From the NCBI RefSeq assembly GCF_030123365.1, contig NZ_CP126107.1:2961501-3025500 (forward strand): a DNA stretch of 64,000 bases, given 5' to 3'. This document shows, one piece after another, positions 16,859 through 25,847 of the stretch (within the stretch, counting starts at the first letter, position 1; each line of letters opens with the position of its first letter). Both the position numbers and the translations under genes were made by a program. Source of the DNA: Neobacillus sp. SuZ13 (GTDB lineage: Bacteria > Bacillota > Bacilli > Bacillales > Cytobacillaceae). The notes under the pieces are model-generated. The model made no database searches. It saw only the letters and a list, made by a program, of their open reading frames with translations, and was not told where the DNA came from.

Positions 16859-17987
16859 TAATGGGGTTCCCCCCCCATATTCCTTGGTCGCGGAGCTAAC
16901 TCATCGCTGTCCTTTGCATTGTCCATATTGTTCGAACCCTTTAGAAATGATTTCAAAGGCAATGGAAATATCGGCTGGGGAGTGGTGCCGTGTTTTGTCT
17001 GAAGCTGCTGATCTGGGAGTGGTAGAAGTTCATTTTTCCGGTGGAGAACCACTTTTGCGAGGGAACGACCTGGAAGTTCTAATCCGCCATGCAAATACAT
17101 TAGAGATGTATACCAATCTCATAACAAGCGGCATTGGATTAACAACTGAAAAGGCAGCCCGTCTCTGTGATGCCGGCCTGGAAAATGTGCAGGTGAGCTT
17201 TCAGGCAGGCGAAGCGCAGCTTTCGGACATCATCGGCGGCTATAAGGCTTTTGACAAGAAATGGGAAGCTTGCAAAGCGGTAAAAAACGCTGGATTGTAT
17301 TTATCATTAAATGTCGTGTTGCACCGAATGAATATTGATTATTTGGATGAGATTATCAAGCTCGCCGAAGAGGTGGGTGCTGAACGTCTGGAACTGGCGA
17401 ATACACAGTATTATAACTGGGCTTTGCTCAATCGGGAGCAGCTATTGCCAAGCCGTGTTCAGATTGAACGTGCCCGTGAAATCTATGAGGCCGCAAAAGC
17501 GCGCATTGGGAAAAAAATCGAAATCATTTGGGTTATTCCTGATTATTATGCTCAAGCACCTAAGCCTTGTATGGGGGGATGGGGGACGATTGGCCTAACA
17601 GTAGCACCAAATGGGGCAGTCCTTCCTTGCCCAACAGCCGGGATGATTGAGGGTTTCTCCTTTGAAAATGTTCTTGATTCGTCACTGAGGCATATTTGGA
17701 ATGAATCAGAGTCTTTTAACCATTTCCGCGGTGAAGAATGGATGCCAGAACCCTGCCTTTCGTGTGAACTAAGACACCAAGACGGTGGTGGATGCCGTTG
17801 CCAGGCTTTTGCTTTAACTGGGGACGCTTATGCGACAGACCCTGTCTGCCAATGGGCTCCAAAACATTATCTGATTGAAAAAGCTGTAAAGGACGCTAAT
17901 TCCAACCCCATTATACAGTCATCACCCATCATCTATCGAAGATATCAGCTAGACAGAACCGCATCAAAAAAAAACATAAAACTCTAA
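16833..17987 (+). CDS. pqqE: PqqE, radical SAM enzyme forming the Glu-Tyr cross-link in PqqA
   Basis: A 384-residue radical SAM/SPASM enzyme. The SAM cluster motif is C26-x3-C30-x2-C33 (CPLHCPYC), followed by FSGGEPLLR for SAM binding. SPASM cysteines occur at 246 (KPCMGGWG), 266, 308, 311 and in GGGCRCQAF and CQW, matching the known PqqE arrangement. It would join Glu15 and Tyr19 of PqqA. The start overlaps pqqD by 26 bases. Codon usage looks richer in G and C than neighbouring genes. Confidence 0.96.
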   Translation: MVQSITKNNNGVPPPYSLVAELTHRCPLHCPYCSNPLEMISKAMEISAGEWCRVLSEAADLGVVEVHFSGGEPLLRGNDLEVLIRHANTLEMYTNLITSGIGLTTEKAARLCDAGLENVQVSFQAGEAQLSDIIGGYKAFDKKWEACKAVKNAGLYLSLNVVLHRMNIDYLDEIIKLAEEVGAERLELANTQYYNWALLNREQLLPSRVQIERAREIYEAAKARIGKKIEIIWVIPDYYAQAPKPCMGGWGTIGLTVAPNGAVLPCPTAGMIEGFSFENVLDSSLRHIWNESESFNHFRGEEWMPEPCLSCELRHQDGGGCRCQAFALTGDAYATDPVCQWAPKHYLIEKAVKDANSNPIIQSSPIIYRRYQLDRTASKKNIKL

Positions 17988-18010
17988 TAAACAAATGTGA
18001 TGGTAAATTT

Positions 18011-18044
18011 GGTGCTAAAGGGCTGCATACATAACCTTTGGCAC
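18011..18044 (+). terminator. Terminator at the end of the pqq operon
   Basis: GGTGCTAAAGG / CCTTTGGCACC with TTTTTTAT following. Confidence 0.8.
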
Positions 18045-18049
18045 CTTTT

Positions 18050-18430
18050 TTATATGACCCATTTGAAAAGAACCGTGGTCGCGATACTGATCCAAACGAG
18101 GAGAATGACAACACCTGCCGCCCAATTTTTCCGCAGCATTTTAGGCGTTCGGGAGGCCGTCACCCTGCATTCTTGCAATACTTGATTCGGTATCAGAGTG
18201 AACACTCCTAATATCCCCAAGGGAAGCAGAATAACTTCATCCAAGTAACCTAATACTGGAATGAAATCTGGATTAAGGTCTATGGGGCTTAACGCATAGG
18301 CAACAATCACTAATGAAAATGCTTTAGCGTACCATGGTGTTTTCGGATGACGGTATGCAAGATACACGATATAGATACTTTGTTTAAGATTTTGTATGAA
18401 TTCTTTCCATTTGTTTATATGCTTACCCAT
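18050..18430 (-). CDS. YkvA family membrane protein (DUF1232)
   Basis: A 126-residue protein with the DUF1232 core AYALSPIDLNPDFIPVLGYLDEVILLPLGI (SPIDL-PDFIP-GYLDE) and a second hydrophobic C-terminal segment. ATG 18430 follows AAGGAGGGAAGG. Function unknown in the family; a second member lies at 34519. It converges on the pqq operon terminator. Confidence 0.88.
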   Translation of the reverse strand: MGKHINKWKEFIQNLKQSIYIVYLAYRHPKTPWYAKAFSLVIVAYALSPIDLNPDFIPVLGYLDEVILLPLGILGVFTLIPNQVLQECRVTASRTPKMLRKNWAAGVVILLVWISIATTVLFKWVI

Positions 18431-18731
18431 GTCGTTTCCTTCCCTCCTTAATAAACGATCCTCGTTTTTCATCAGTCAGTCCAGATTCTTTCGAATTATT
18501 TTGCTTCGAACATCACCATTTTAAACAACTTATGCTGTCTCCGCTATTTGTGTTTTTGTTTTCTAAAGACATTATGTACATATTGTGATGTTTCCTTTAA
18601 AGATAAACGGTAATGGCCATGAATAAATGACAGGATGATTTGGAACTCTTTTAAGTAGAGTAACAATAACCCACGGTTGACCGATATCACCCCATATTTA
18701 TTAAAAATGATGTAAGAAAAATAGAAAAGAA

Positions 18732-20015
18732 GTGATAAAGTTGAAGTTTGTGTTTGGTAAGAACGATGTTGAAGGAGCCGGACAAATTCATCCGGCGGCC
18801 AAAAAACTTATGCTGGTCAATGCCATTCGAAGTATTGGACAAGGCATGCTAGTTGTTGATTTGTCTCTATACCTCGCTGCACTGGGTTGGAGCACAACGG
18901 CGATTGGAAGTGTGCTTGCTGCCGGAGGTTTGCTTGGTGTAGGACTAGCCCCAGTCATAGGTATTTATAGCGATCGACTGGGGAGAAAACCCTTTATCCT
19001 TTTTTCTGAACTATTAACAACCGGATGTGCGTTGATTGGGATATTATCTACAAATACTATTTTGTTATTTATTGCAATCACACTTTCTGGTTTTGGGAAA
19101 GCGGACGCCGGTTCTCCCAGTCCGTGTGCCCCGGCGGAGCAGGCTTGGCTGGCGGCCTTTATCCCAAAAATAGAGCGTGGAAAGGTATATAGTCTGAATA
19201 ATGCTCTTAGCTTTTTCGGAATGGCGGCGGGTGCAATGCTGGCGGGGATCACGGCCTTATGGAATCATAACTTTCTAGGAGACTCTTCCTATCGCCCTAT
19301 ATTCTTCTTTATTTTCGTTTTATCCTTTGTGACCGCGTCAATCATTTTAACCATTCAGGAAGGAAAAACTGATAAACAACCAGGATATATAAAAGAGGAG
19401 TCAGGGGATCAGGAAAAGAGAATCCTGCGCGAAGAAAATTCTGCGGTCTTAAAGCTGGCAGCCATTAACATCCTTAACGGGATTGCCATTGGGCTTACGG
19501 GACCGATGATGTCTTATTGGTTTTCGGCTAAATTCGGGGTAAGCAGTATACAGATTGGAGGCACATTGGCTGTCACTTTTTTTGCGACAGGTGTTACCTC
19601 GGTATTACAAGCAAGATTATCCCACAAACACGGGACAATAAGGTCCATTGTGCTAGTACGTTTCATTGCAAGCCTGTTTTTGATTTTGATGCCCTTACTA
19701 TCGTCCTATGCACTTGTTTCTGTCTTGTATATCATACGAACGGCTTTAAACAGAGGTACACAAGGGGCACAGCAAGCGTTGAGTGTGAGTTTAACTCGTG
19801 ACATGCGCCGTGGATTCGCATCAAGCATCAATATCTTTTCAATAAGGCTGCCCATATCGATTGGACCGTATTTCACCGGCTATCTTTTTGGATTGGGTTC
19901 ACTGGCCCTGCCTTTTTACATAGCATCTGGTTTACAATTCAGTTTTGCTTATTTATATGGAAAAGTCTTCAGCTCCTACGAAATTCGAATGAAATCCCAT
20001 GCTTCATCGGGGTGA
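18732..20015 (+). CDS. MFS transporter next to the pqq operon
   Basis: A 427-residue, 12-helix major facilitator. It has the MFS loop GIYSDRLGRKPF between helices 2 and 3, a glycine-rich helix 4-5, and a hydrophilic middle loop (QEGKTDKQPGY... residues ~212-240). Starts at GTG 18732 or TTG 18741. It lies inside the repeat-flanked segment together with the PQQ genes, so PQQ or substrate transport is possible, but nothing in the sequence fixes the cargo. Confidence 0.88.
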   Translation: MIKLKFVFGKNDVEGAGQIHPAAKKLMLVNAIRSIGQGMLVVDLSLYLAALGWSTTAIGSVLAAGGLLGVGLAPVIGIYSDRLGRKPFILFSELLTTGCALIGILSTNTILLFIAITLSGFGKADAGSPSPCAPAEQAWLAAFIPKIERGKVYSLNNALSFFGMAAGAMLAGITALWNHNFLGDSSYRPIFFFIFVLSFVTASIILTIQEGKTDKQPGYIKEESGDQEKRILREENSAVLKLAAINILNGIAIGLTGPMMSYWFSAKFGVSSIQIGGTLAVTFFATGVTSVLQARLSHKHGTIRSIVLVRFIASLFLILMPLLSSYALVSVLYIIRTALNRGTQGAQQALSVSLTRDMRRGFASSINIFSIRLPISIGPYFTGYLFGLGSLALPFYIASGLQFSFAYLYGKVFSSYEIRMKSHASSG

Positions 20016-20255
20016 TGTTAGGGTTTTAGGATTTAGGAATTTTTAGCTATACATTTTCAACAAAAACGAGGCAGGTTTATGGATAAAATGAACCTAGATC
20101 TTTTGGCAGAAAGTAAAAGAGGCAGCTGTACAAATTCTAATAGGTAATCTTACAATCAAGCAACTAGAGTCCATTTCCACAGGATGTAGAAGTAAATAAT
20201 ATTGTTTTTTTTTACGGGTGTAAATGCCTATGCTTTACGATACGTTTTTTACATA

Positions 20256-20499
20256 ATGGGAATGGAAAAGTAGGTGATCAAAAAATATATTTACAAAACG
20301 AAGCTCAAACACTAGGGATTTCAAAGGTTATGTTTGATGCTAATTCAAATTTTATTTTTCGCCAAGATAATAAATTAGGAATTTTAAATCCTAAGATTTA
20401 TTGTGAATCAATTTAGCTGGTGTTAAAAAATGGATAGATAAAAATGAAAATAATACTGTGGTTTTAGAACTTGCCGCTAATCTAATTTCTATTGAGTAA
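20256..20499 (+). pseudogene. Frameshifted gene fragment of unknown family
   Basis: An open frame reading KVGDQKIYLQNEAQTLGISKVMFDANSNF... to a TAG near 20414 continues, one frame over, as AGVKKWIDKNENNTVVLELAANLISIE and a stop at 20497. The two halves read as one hydrophilic protein with a frameshift. There is no start or RBS. The rest of 20016-20844 holds only short frames, e.g. 25 codons from 20611. Confidence 0.45.
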
Positions 20500-20844
20500 C
20501 TGATCGTTTATTGTTTTTTCAATCTTCAATAAGAATAATGATAATAAATAAGTGGATTCCTTTAAATAAAAAAACACAAAACTATTATTCAAGATTTATT
20601 TGGAGTTTATTATGATTTTAGCCGCCTTTTTAGTCTGTATGGCGCAATTGGATCGACTAAACATGCTTTTGAAAACAACCGATAAATAAAATTGGCTCGT
20701 AACCTTCCTTATAAGTTTATGTGTATCATTAGTTGTTCAAATCTTAAACATTATTTGAAAGTATCCAATGAGTTAAAAGGGTAAAATGTCAACTTACGGG
20801 AGCGGAACGCGTGCTTCCTTTTCCTTTGTTTCTTAAGTCTTTAC

Positions 20845-21591
20845 TCAAGATTCCAAAAGATGATGAAGCATCCTTTTAGGATCATTTAAAAACTGTTTCA
20901 TGATCTGAAAATGATTGGTTTCTTCAAGTTTTTTCTCTTGTATTCCATCTTCGCTCAATTCGTATATGAGTGAGTTTGGGTACGACATGATGATTGGTGA
21001 ATGGGTTGCAATAATGAGTTGGGAGTGTTGATTCACTAAGTCATGGATTCTAGTAACCATAGCCATTTGCCGTAAGGGAGAAAGAGCCGCTTCAGGTTCA
21101 TCAAGGATATAGATTCCATTCCCGCCAAAACGATGAACAAAGGTGGAGAAGAAGGCCTCTCCATGCGATTGTTCATGAAGGGATTGTCCGCCAAAAGAGT
21201 TGATAATCTTCGGACCTCCACCACCCTGATCCAATTCCTCAATATTCGAAGCTACATTATAAAAGCTTTCCGCACGTAAGAAGAAACCGTCTCTTGGCTT
21301 ATCAATCCCCTTGATCAATTTGAGATAGTTTGTTAATTCAGAGTGGGAATCAAACGTAGAAAAGTTGAAATTAAAGGATCCACCCTCTGGATTAAACCCT
21401 AATGAAACGGCGATCGCCTCCAATAATGTAGATTTCCCCATTCCATTCTCACCAATCAGGTAGGTAACCTTGGGATGAAAGGGAAGATGATCTAATGACC
21501 TAATACTAGGAAGATTGAATGGATACTGGGTAAATGCAGGTACATCCTCTCGCTTTAAAATTACACTTCTCAAATAAGGGGAATTTATCAC
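20845..21591 (-). CDS. AAA family ATPase (OLD/SMC-like predicted ATPase)
   Basis: A 248-residue soluble ABC-class ATPase of the single-domain 'predicted ATPase' group. Walker A GENGMGKST at 47-55, a SLHEQSHGEAF signature region at 137-147, Walker B YILDEPE at 161-167, and a switch histidine in LIIATHSPI. There is no second domain or fused nuclease. It is the intact copy of the direct repeat whose broken twin lies at 10204-10835. Function of this group is unknown. Confidence 0.88.
   Translation of the reverse strand: MINSPYLRSVILKREDVPAFTQYPFNLPSIRSLDHLPFHPKVTYLIGENGMGKSTLLEAIAVSLGFNPEGGSFNFNFSTFDSHSELTNYLKLIKGIDKPRDGFFLRAESFYNVASNIEELDQGGGGPKIINSFGGQSLHEQSHGEAFFSTFVHRFGGNGIYILDEPEAALSPLRQMAMVTRIHDLVNQHSQLIIATHSPIIMSYPNSLIYELSEDGIQEKKLEETNHFQIMKQFLNDPKRMLHHLLES
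20849..21494 (-). repeat. Right member of a ~0.64-kb direct repeat flanking the PQQ island
   Basis: Near-identical to 10204-10835 in the same orientation. Recombination between the copies would remove ~10.65 kb: the PQQ dehydrogenase, pqqA-E and the MFS gene. Confidence 0.9.
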
Positions 21592-21953
21592 ATTACCTTA
21601 CCTACCTAACTTTTTTACCATTATTCTATCATATGTGGAGGCTAACCCACGCAAAAATTAGGCTTGGAAAATTAATTTTGGACGATATACGCTTTTACAT
21701 AAAATAAGCTGAAAAATGACTAAAACATCAAAAAATGCCCTCAAATTTGAAATTTGGTGATTCGCATTACCCTGCCAAACTCGATATCGTAGAAGAGCAG
21801 AGGATACGGGCTTTCACCTAAATCCCGCGTAAAGGACATGGAGATAGAAAGAGTGTCATAAAAAATTCACTTTCTAGTGAAAATCCTATGACCTTTTTCT
21901 TCGTTTCTTTCTATATGAAATATGAATGAATTTTATTAGAAGAAAGGCAGTGG
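21592..21953. other. Non-coding stretch with one hairpin
   Basis: No gene seen. At 21855-21892 a two-part hairpin (GTCATA ... TTCACT TTCT AGTGAA ... TATGAC) is followed by CTTTTTCTT and looks like a terminator without an obvious upstream gene. Confidence 0.4.
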
Positions 21954-21959
21954 TTGAGG

Positions 21960-22463
21960 ATGGCAAAGTTTAGAAAAGTACGTATTGATTTTTGGATGGA
22001 TCCAATGGTTTCAGAGGAAATGACACCAGAGGACAGATACTTTTATTTATATCTTTTAACGAATCAGCGTAGTACTCAAATTGGAATCTATCAGATTACA
22101 ACTAAAAGCGGTAGCTTAGCAGGTGACCTTTTATCCTTAGTTTCTGATTTTCATAGCTTGTTCTCTCGTGACCGACAACAAGAACTGCAAAACATCTATT
22201 CTTCTTTAGTCGATGATGCTTTTATATTTTTAGCGTGGGGAAGAGACATTATTGACTGTGAACCATTTAAACTGCTAGCTGAAAGATGTTTTTCAACTTT
22301 ACCTCAGAATAAAGTAGTTTTAGGAATACCCGGAGAAGATGATCTAAAGTTCAAGCATCCCTTGCCAAGGGGACGAGGTGGAAGTCCGAGAAAATGGTTG
22401 CAGGAAGTTGAGGATTGCTTTAATGAGCATTTTAGGTATCTAAGTGAAAGAGAAATATTATGA
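21960..22463 (+). CDS. Phage replication-protein-like N-terminus joined to an unknown C-terminus
   Basis: A 167-residue protein. Residues 1-45 (MAKFRKVRIDFWMDPMVSEEMTPEDRYFYLYLLTNQRSTQIGIYQIT) match the start of DnaD-like phage replisome-organiser proteins. The rest (DLLSLVSDFHSLFSRDRQQ..., PLPRGRGGSPRKWLQEVEDCFNEHF) does not continue that family as I know it. It may be a decayed or recombined phage gene. TTG 21954 is an alternative start. Confidence 0.6.
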   Translation: MAKFRKVRIDFWMDPMVSEEMTPEDRYFYLYLLTNQRSTQIGIYQITTKSGSLAGDLLSLVSDFHSLFSRDRQQELQNIYSSLVDDAFIFLAWGRDIIDCEPFKLLAERCFSTLPQNKVVLGIPGEDDLKFKHPLPRGRGGSPRKWLQEVEDCFNEHFRYLSEREIL

Positions 22464-22480
22464 TCCTTTAAAAGGAAAGA

Positions 22481-22518
22481 TAAAAGCGAGTTGGTCATAA
22501 AATCCCAACTCGCTTTTT
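22481..22518 (+). terminator. Terminator
   Basis: AAAAGCGAGTTGG / CCCAACTCGCTTTTTTA. Confidence 0.8.
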
Positions 22519-22523
22519 TAAAT

Positions 22524-22575
22524 TGCCCCTGCCAAGGAACTTTATTTTACCATAAATGATAGGTAAGTGTTTAGC
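22524..22575. repeat. 52-bp dispersed repeat, copy 1
   Basis: Begins TGCCCCTGCCAAGGAACTTT and ends GGTAAGTGTTTAGC; copy 2 is at 35310-35361 with a few mismatches. Both follow a terminator with a CTTTTTTA end. Confidence 0.85.
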
Positions 22576-22592
22576 TTATTTAATAAGGTACC

Positions 22593-22735
22593 TATCCCTA
22601 ATATAAAGCATCTTATTGGCACAACCTTTCAGAATCTTCTTCTTTCTATTTATAAGAAATGAAGGTGGAAAGTAAATCCCACTATATTCCTTTAGACTTT
22701 ATTCCTCTCATTTTGTGTGTATTAACTTAAAAAAA
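22593..22735 (-). pseudogene. 5' fragment of a second copy of the ImmA-like gene at 36289-36738
   Basis: Read on the minus strand, the upstream region and first codons match 36700-36830: GGAAAGTAAATC, an RBS zone, GAAAGGTTGTG, then MLYIRD. Homology then stops and the frame closes after a few codons, next to the 52-bp repeat. The remainder of 22736-23152 holds no gene. Confidence 0.7.
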
Positions 22736-23152
22736 TCCCGTCCGATCCATTAATGGACTTGAGGATTTTACGTTCACTCACAAATTATCGTTTCACAAAT
22801 TAATTTAGAGTAATTATTCTTAAAATAAACCTTTTTGGATGCTTATCTGTGATATATATAAACAAAGATAAGAGGTGCACCATTCCAAGTGATATATTGC
22901 AGATGCTGTACATAAGGCGGAAAAGCGTTAATTCCGATCATTGCTAGAAAATTCTTAACAGTTTATAACCTTTTAAATGAAGAGAGAAGATTGATGTGAA
23001 CCAAGTTTAGTTCTATGCTTCTATGTTAGTAGATAATTTTTTCATCTTTTCAGACTTCTTCTAGCATTATCTTCGTTTTTAAGGTACAGTTTAAAAATGT
23101 ACTTTTTCTTAACTTTTTTACGAACAAATAGTTTTAATTGGAGGAATTTAGG

Positions 23153-24514
23153 TTGGGTAATAATCATCAAAGTGAGAATCTGCAACGGGGTTTAGATAAC
23201 AGGCATATCCAGTTAATTGCACTTGGAGGTGCCATTGGAGTCGGACTGTTCTATGGCTCAAGTGCAGCCATTCAAATGGCTGGACCAGCCATCATGGTCT
23301 CCTATTTAATCGGAGGCTTGGTTATTTTTATCATTATGAGAGCACTAGGTGAAATGGCAGTCGATCTACCAGTTTCGGGTTCATTTAGTTCCTACGCCAA
23401 TCGATATATAGGGCCGTTTGCAGGTTACCTTAGCGGTTGGACTTATTGGTTTATGTGGCTTGTCGCTGGAATGGCGGAAATAACCGTGGTTGGTGTTTAT
23501 GTGAATTACTGGTTTCCAGATATTCCACAATGGCTGACAGCACTCGCTGTGCTTGTCGTGATTACCATGGTAAACCTTGCTAATGTAAAAGCATTTGGTG
23601 AGTTTGAATTCTGGTTTGCATTGATTAAAGTTGTAGCCATTATCGGAATGATTCTCGTTGGATTAGGAATCATCTTTCTTGGAATTGGAAACGGAGGTCA
23701 GCCCGTAGGTTTGGCCCATCTTTGGACTCATGGTGGATTCATGCCAAATGGAGTCAAAGGAATCTTAATGTCCTTGGTTTTTGTGACGTTTTCATTTGGT
23801 GGAGTGGAATTGGTTGGAATTACGGCAGGAGAGGCAAAAAATCCTCAAAAATCAATCCCGTCGGCCATTAACAGTGTTGTCTGGCGGATATTAATTTTTT
23901 ATGTGGGTGCATTGGGAATTATGATGACTCTCTATCCTTGGAATCAAGTAGGCACGAAGGGCAGCCCATTTGTATTAATTTTTGATAAAGTTGGAATTCC
24001 TGGTGCCGCCCATATCATTAACTTTGTGGTCCTAACAGCCGCATTATCTGCTTTTAATAGTGGGTTATTCAGTTCCGGAAGAATGCTCCACAATTTATCC
24101 CTGCAAAATAACGGTCCGAAATATTTTGGAAAACTTAATAAGAATGGCAGCCCGATCCGTGGAATACTGTTCACGTCATCGCTGTTATTATTGGCCGTAC
24201 TACTGAACTACATTGTTCCCGAAAAAGTGTTTATGTACATTTCTTCTGTTGCCACAGTAGCGGTTATTACCAGCTGGGCGGTTATCCTTATTACACATTT
24301 GAAGTTCAGGCAATCAAAAACAAAAAAAGAAATTGAAAAACTAGCATTTAAACTTCCGTTATATCCAATTTCAAACTATTTAGCATTGATGTTTTTAGCA
24401 CTTGTCATTGTCTTAATGGCTTTTATTGAGGGAATGCGAATTGCTTTAGTTGTAGCACCTATATGGTTTACGATTCTATATTTCGGATATAAAATGATTA
24501 AAAAGTTCGACTGA
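23153..24514 (+). CDS. Amino acid permease (AAT/APC family)
   Basis: A 453-residue, 12-helix transporter of the amino acid-proton symporter group. The N-terminus has LDNRHIQLIALGGAIGVGLFYGSS, the substrate-binding helix 1 signature, and later GEMAVDLPVSGSFSSYANRYIGPFAGY. It is most like the ProY/AapA/CycA branch, but the specific amino acid cannot be told. TTG 23153 follows TTGGAGGA by eight bases. It stands alone with its own terminator. Confidence 0.9.
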   Translation: MGNNHQSENLQRGLDNRHIQLIALGGAIGVGLFYGSSAAIQMAGPAIMVSYLIGGLVIFIIMRALGEMAVDLPVSGSFSSYANRYIGPFAGYLSGWTYWFMWLVAGMAEITVVGVYVNYWFPDIPQWLTALAVLVVITMVNLANVKAFGEFEFWFALIKVVAIIGMILVGLGIIFLGIGNGGQPVGLAHLWTHGGFMPNGVKGILMSLVFVTFSFGGVELVGITAGEAKNPQKSIPSAINSVVWRILIFYVGALGIMMTLYPWNQVGTKGSPFVLIFDKVGIPGAAHIINFVVLTAALSAFNSGLFSSGRMLHNLSLQNNGPKYFGKLNKNGSPIRGILFTSSLLLLAVLLNYIVPEKVFMYISSVATVAVITSWAVILITHLKFRQSKTKKEIEKLAFKLPLYPISNYLALMFLALVIVLMAFIEGMRIALVVAPIWFTILYFGYKMIKKFD

Positions 24515-24652
24515 CAGTTGCTTTGAAAAAGAAACTGTTGGATAAACCTAATGCAATGCATTACTTTGAAAATGTTCTGTTTTTTTGTGAAAATCAAAAA
24601 CAAGATACGCATATGTATGTTGAGAATTACACTTAAATTAGCGAAATACAGA

Positions 24653-24670
24653 GCTGCCAATTGTGGCAGC
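24653..24670 (+). terminator. Terminator after the permease gene
   Basis: GCTGCCA / TGGCAGC followed by TTTTCTT. The surrounding gap 24515-24841 holds no gene. Confidence 0.7.
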
Positions 24671-24841
24671 TTTTCTTAGTGTGCAAGAAATGGCACACTA
24701 AGGATGGACTACTTATAGTAGTCTTTTAATTGGGAATCCTTTGGCAAAACATCAAGGATGATAAAAAGTGGAAAAAAATGATGACTGAAAAAATAGACTT
24801 TTCCAAAAATAGTATTTAGTTTCGCGGGGAGATATAGTTGT

Positions 24842-25789
24842 ATGAACAAGACAGATCGATTGTTAGCCATAGTGCTTGAGTTGCAACGCAAAGAGGTTTT
24901 ACGAGCTGAGGATTTGGCATCTACATTTGAGACAAGTGTGAGGACCATCTATCGAGATATTCAGGCTCTGAGTGAGGCGGGTGTACCGGTGATAGGAGCC
25001 CCCGGAATGGGATATTCCTTGATGGAGGGATATTTTCTTCCACCGATTAGTTTCACAGTGGAAGAAGCCGTGACATTGATCATAGGAACGGACTTTATCG
25101 AACAAAGATTTGATGTTGACTATGGCATTGGGGCTCAAACCTCTCGCGGGAAAATTGAGGCTATCTTACCTGAAAGTGTTCGCAGAGAAACATCTCGGGT
25201 GCGTAAGACGATACGGTTGCTTTCTTCTGGTGAAGATGTTACGTGGGTAAAAGAGAAAGAATACATCGTATCAGTCCGTGGAGCGATATTGGGGGAGCGG
25301 AAAATAAGCTTCCATTATTTGAAAAGAATACCCGAAGCGGATGGGAATCGACATAGCTTTCGTGTTGTGGCTCCTTATGGACTTGTGCTTGTTAAAGGAT
25401 CATGGATACTAATTGCACAGTGTGATCTGCGTAAGGAAATTCGTCATTTCCGGTTGTCAAGGATGACCGGGCTTACGATTCTTGAAGACCGTTTCAAGGT
25501 ACCAAGCGATTTTAATTTGAACGATTACAAGCCACCGGATGATCGCAATGTTCGTGTAATCATTCAGATCAACCCTGACATAGCAGATAAAGTGAGGGAA
25601 TCAAACAACTTTTACTTGGAAGCAATAGAGGAGCATGAGAATCGTTTGCTTGCGAACTTTCGCGTTCGTCAGCCAGACGAGCTACTGCATTGGGTACTTG
25701 GCTGGGGTGCAGATGTCGTTGTGTTGGAACCTGAATCTTTCCGAATACGGATTCGTGAAGAAGCCGAAAAAATGTTGAAACGCTACTGA
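24842..25789 (+). CDS. YafY-type transcriptional regulator: HTH plus WYL domain
   Basis: A 315-residue regulator. An N-terminal DeoR-like winged HTH (LASTFETSVRTIYRDIQALSEAGVPV, residues ~22-48) is followed by a WYL domain (ISFHYLKR..., RVVAPYGLVLVKGSWILIAQC, FRLSRM) and a C-terminal WCX extension. WYL regulators sense nucleic-acid or small-molecule ligands. It is followed by a terminator and then the DinB-EVE pair, which it may regulate. Confidence 0.92.
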   Translation: MNKTDRLLAIVLELQRKEVLRAEDLASTFETSVRTIYRDIQALSEAGVPVIGAPGMGYSLMEGYFLPPISFTVEEAVTLIIGTDFIEQRFDVDYGIGAQTSRGKIEAILPESVRRETSRVRKTIRLLSSGEDVTWVKEKEYIVSVRGAILGERKISFHYLKRIPEADGNRHSFRVVAPYGLVLVKGSWILIAQCDLRKEIRHFRLSRMTGLTILEDRFKVPSDFNLNDYKPPDDRNVRVIIQINPDIADKVRESNNFYLEAIEEHENRLLANFRVRQPDELLHWVLGWGADVVVLEPESFRIRIREEAEKMLKRY

Positions 25790-25812
25790 CATACTGTTGT
25801 CAGTAGCGTTTT
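25778..25812 (+). terminator. Terminator overlapping the end of the WYL regulator gene
   Basis: AAACGCTACTGAC / GTCAGTAGCGTTTT; the stem includes the stop codon. Confidence 0.8.
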
Positions 25813-25847
25813 GTTATAGTCAGATTAAATTAGGATAAAGGAGTTGT

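Noticed and set aside
22860..22960. Possible lysine-type riboswitch (AAGATAAGAGGTGCACC) before the amino-acid permease
   Set aside because: Only the first few bases match; the other conserved elements and the terminator/antiterminator pair are absent.
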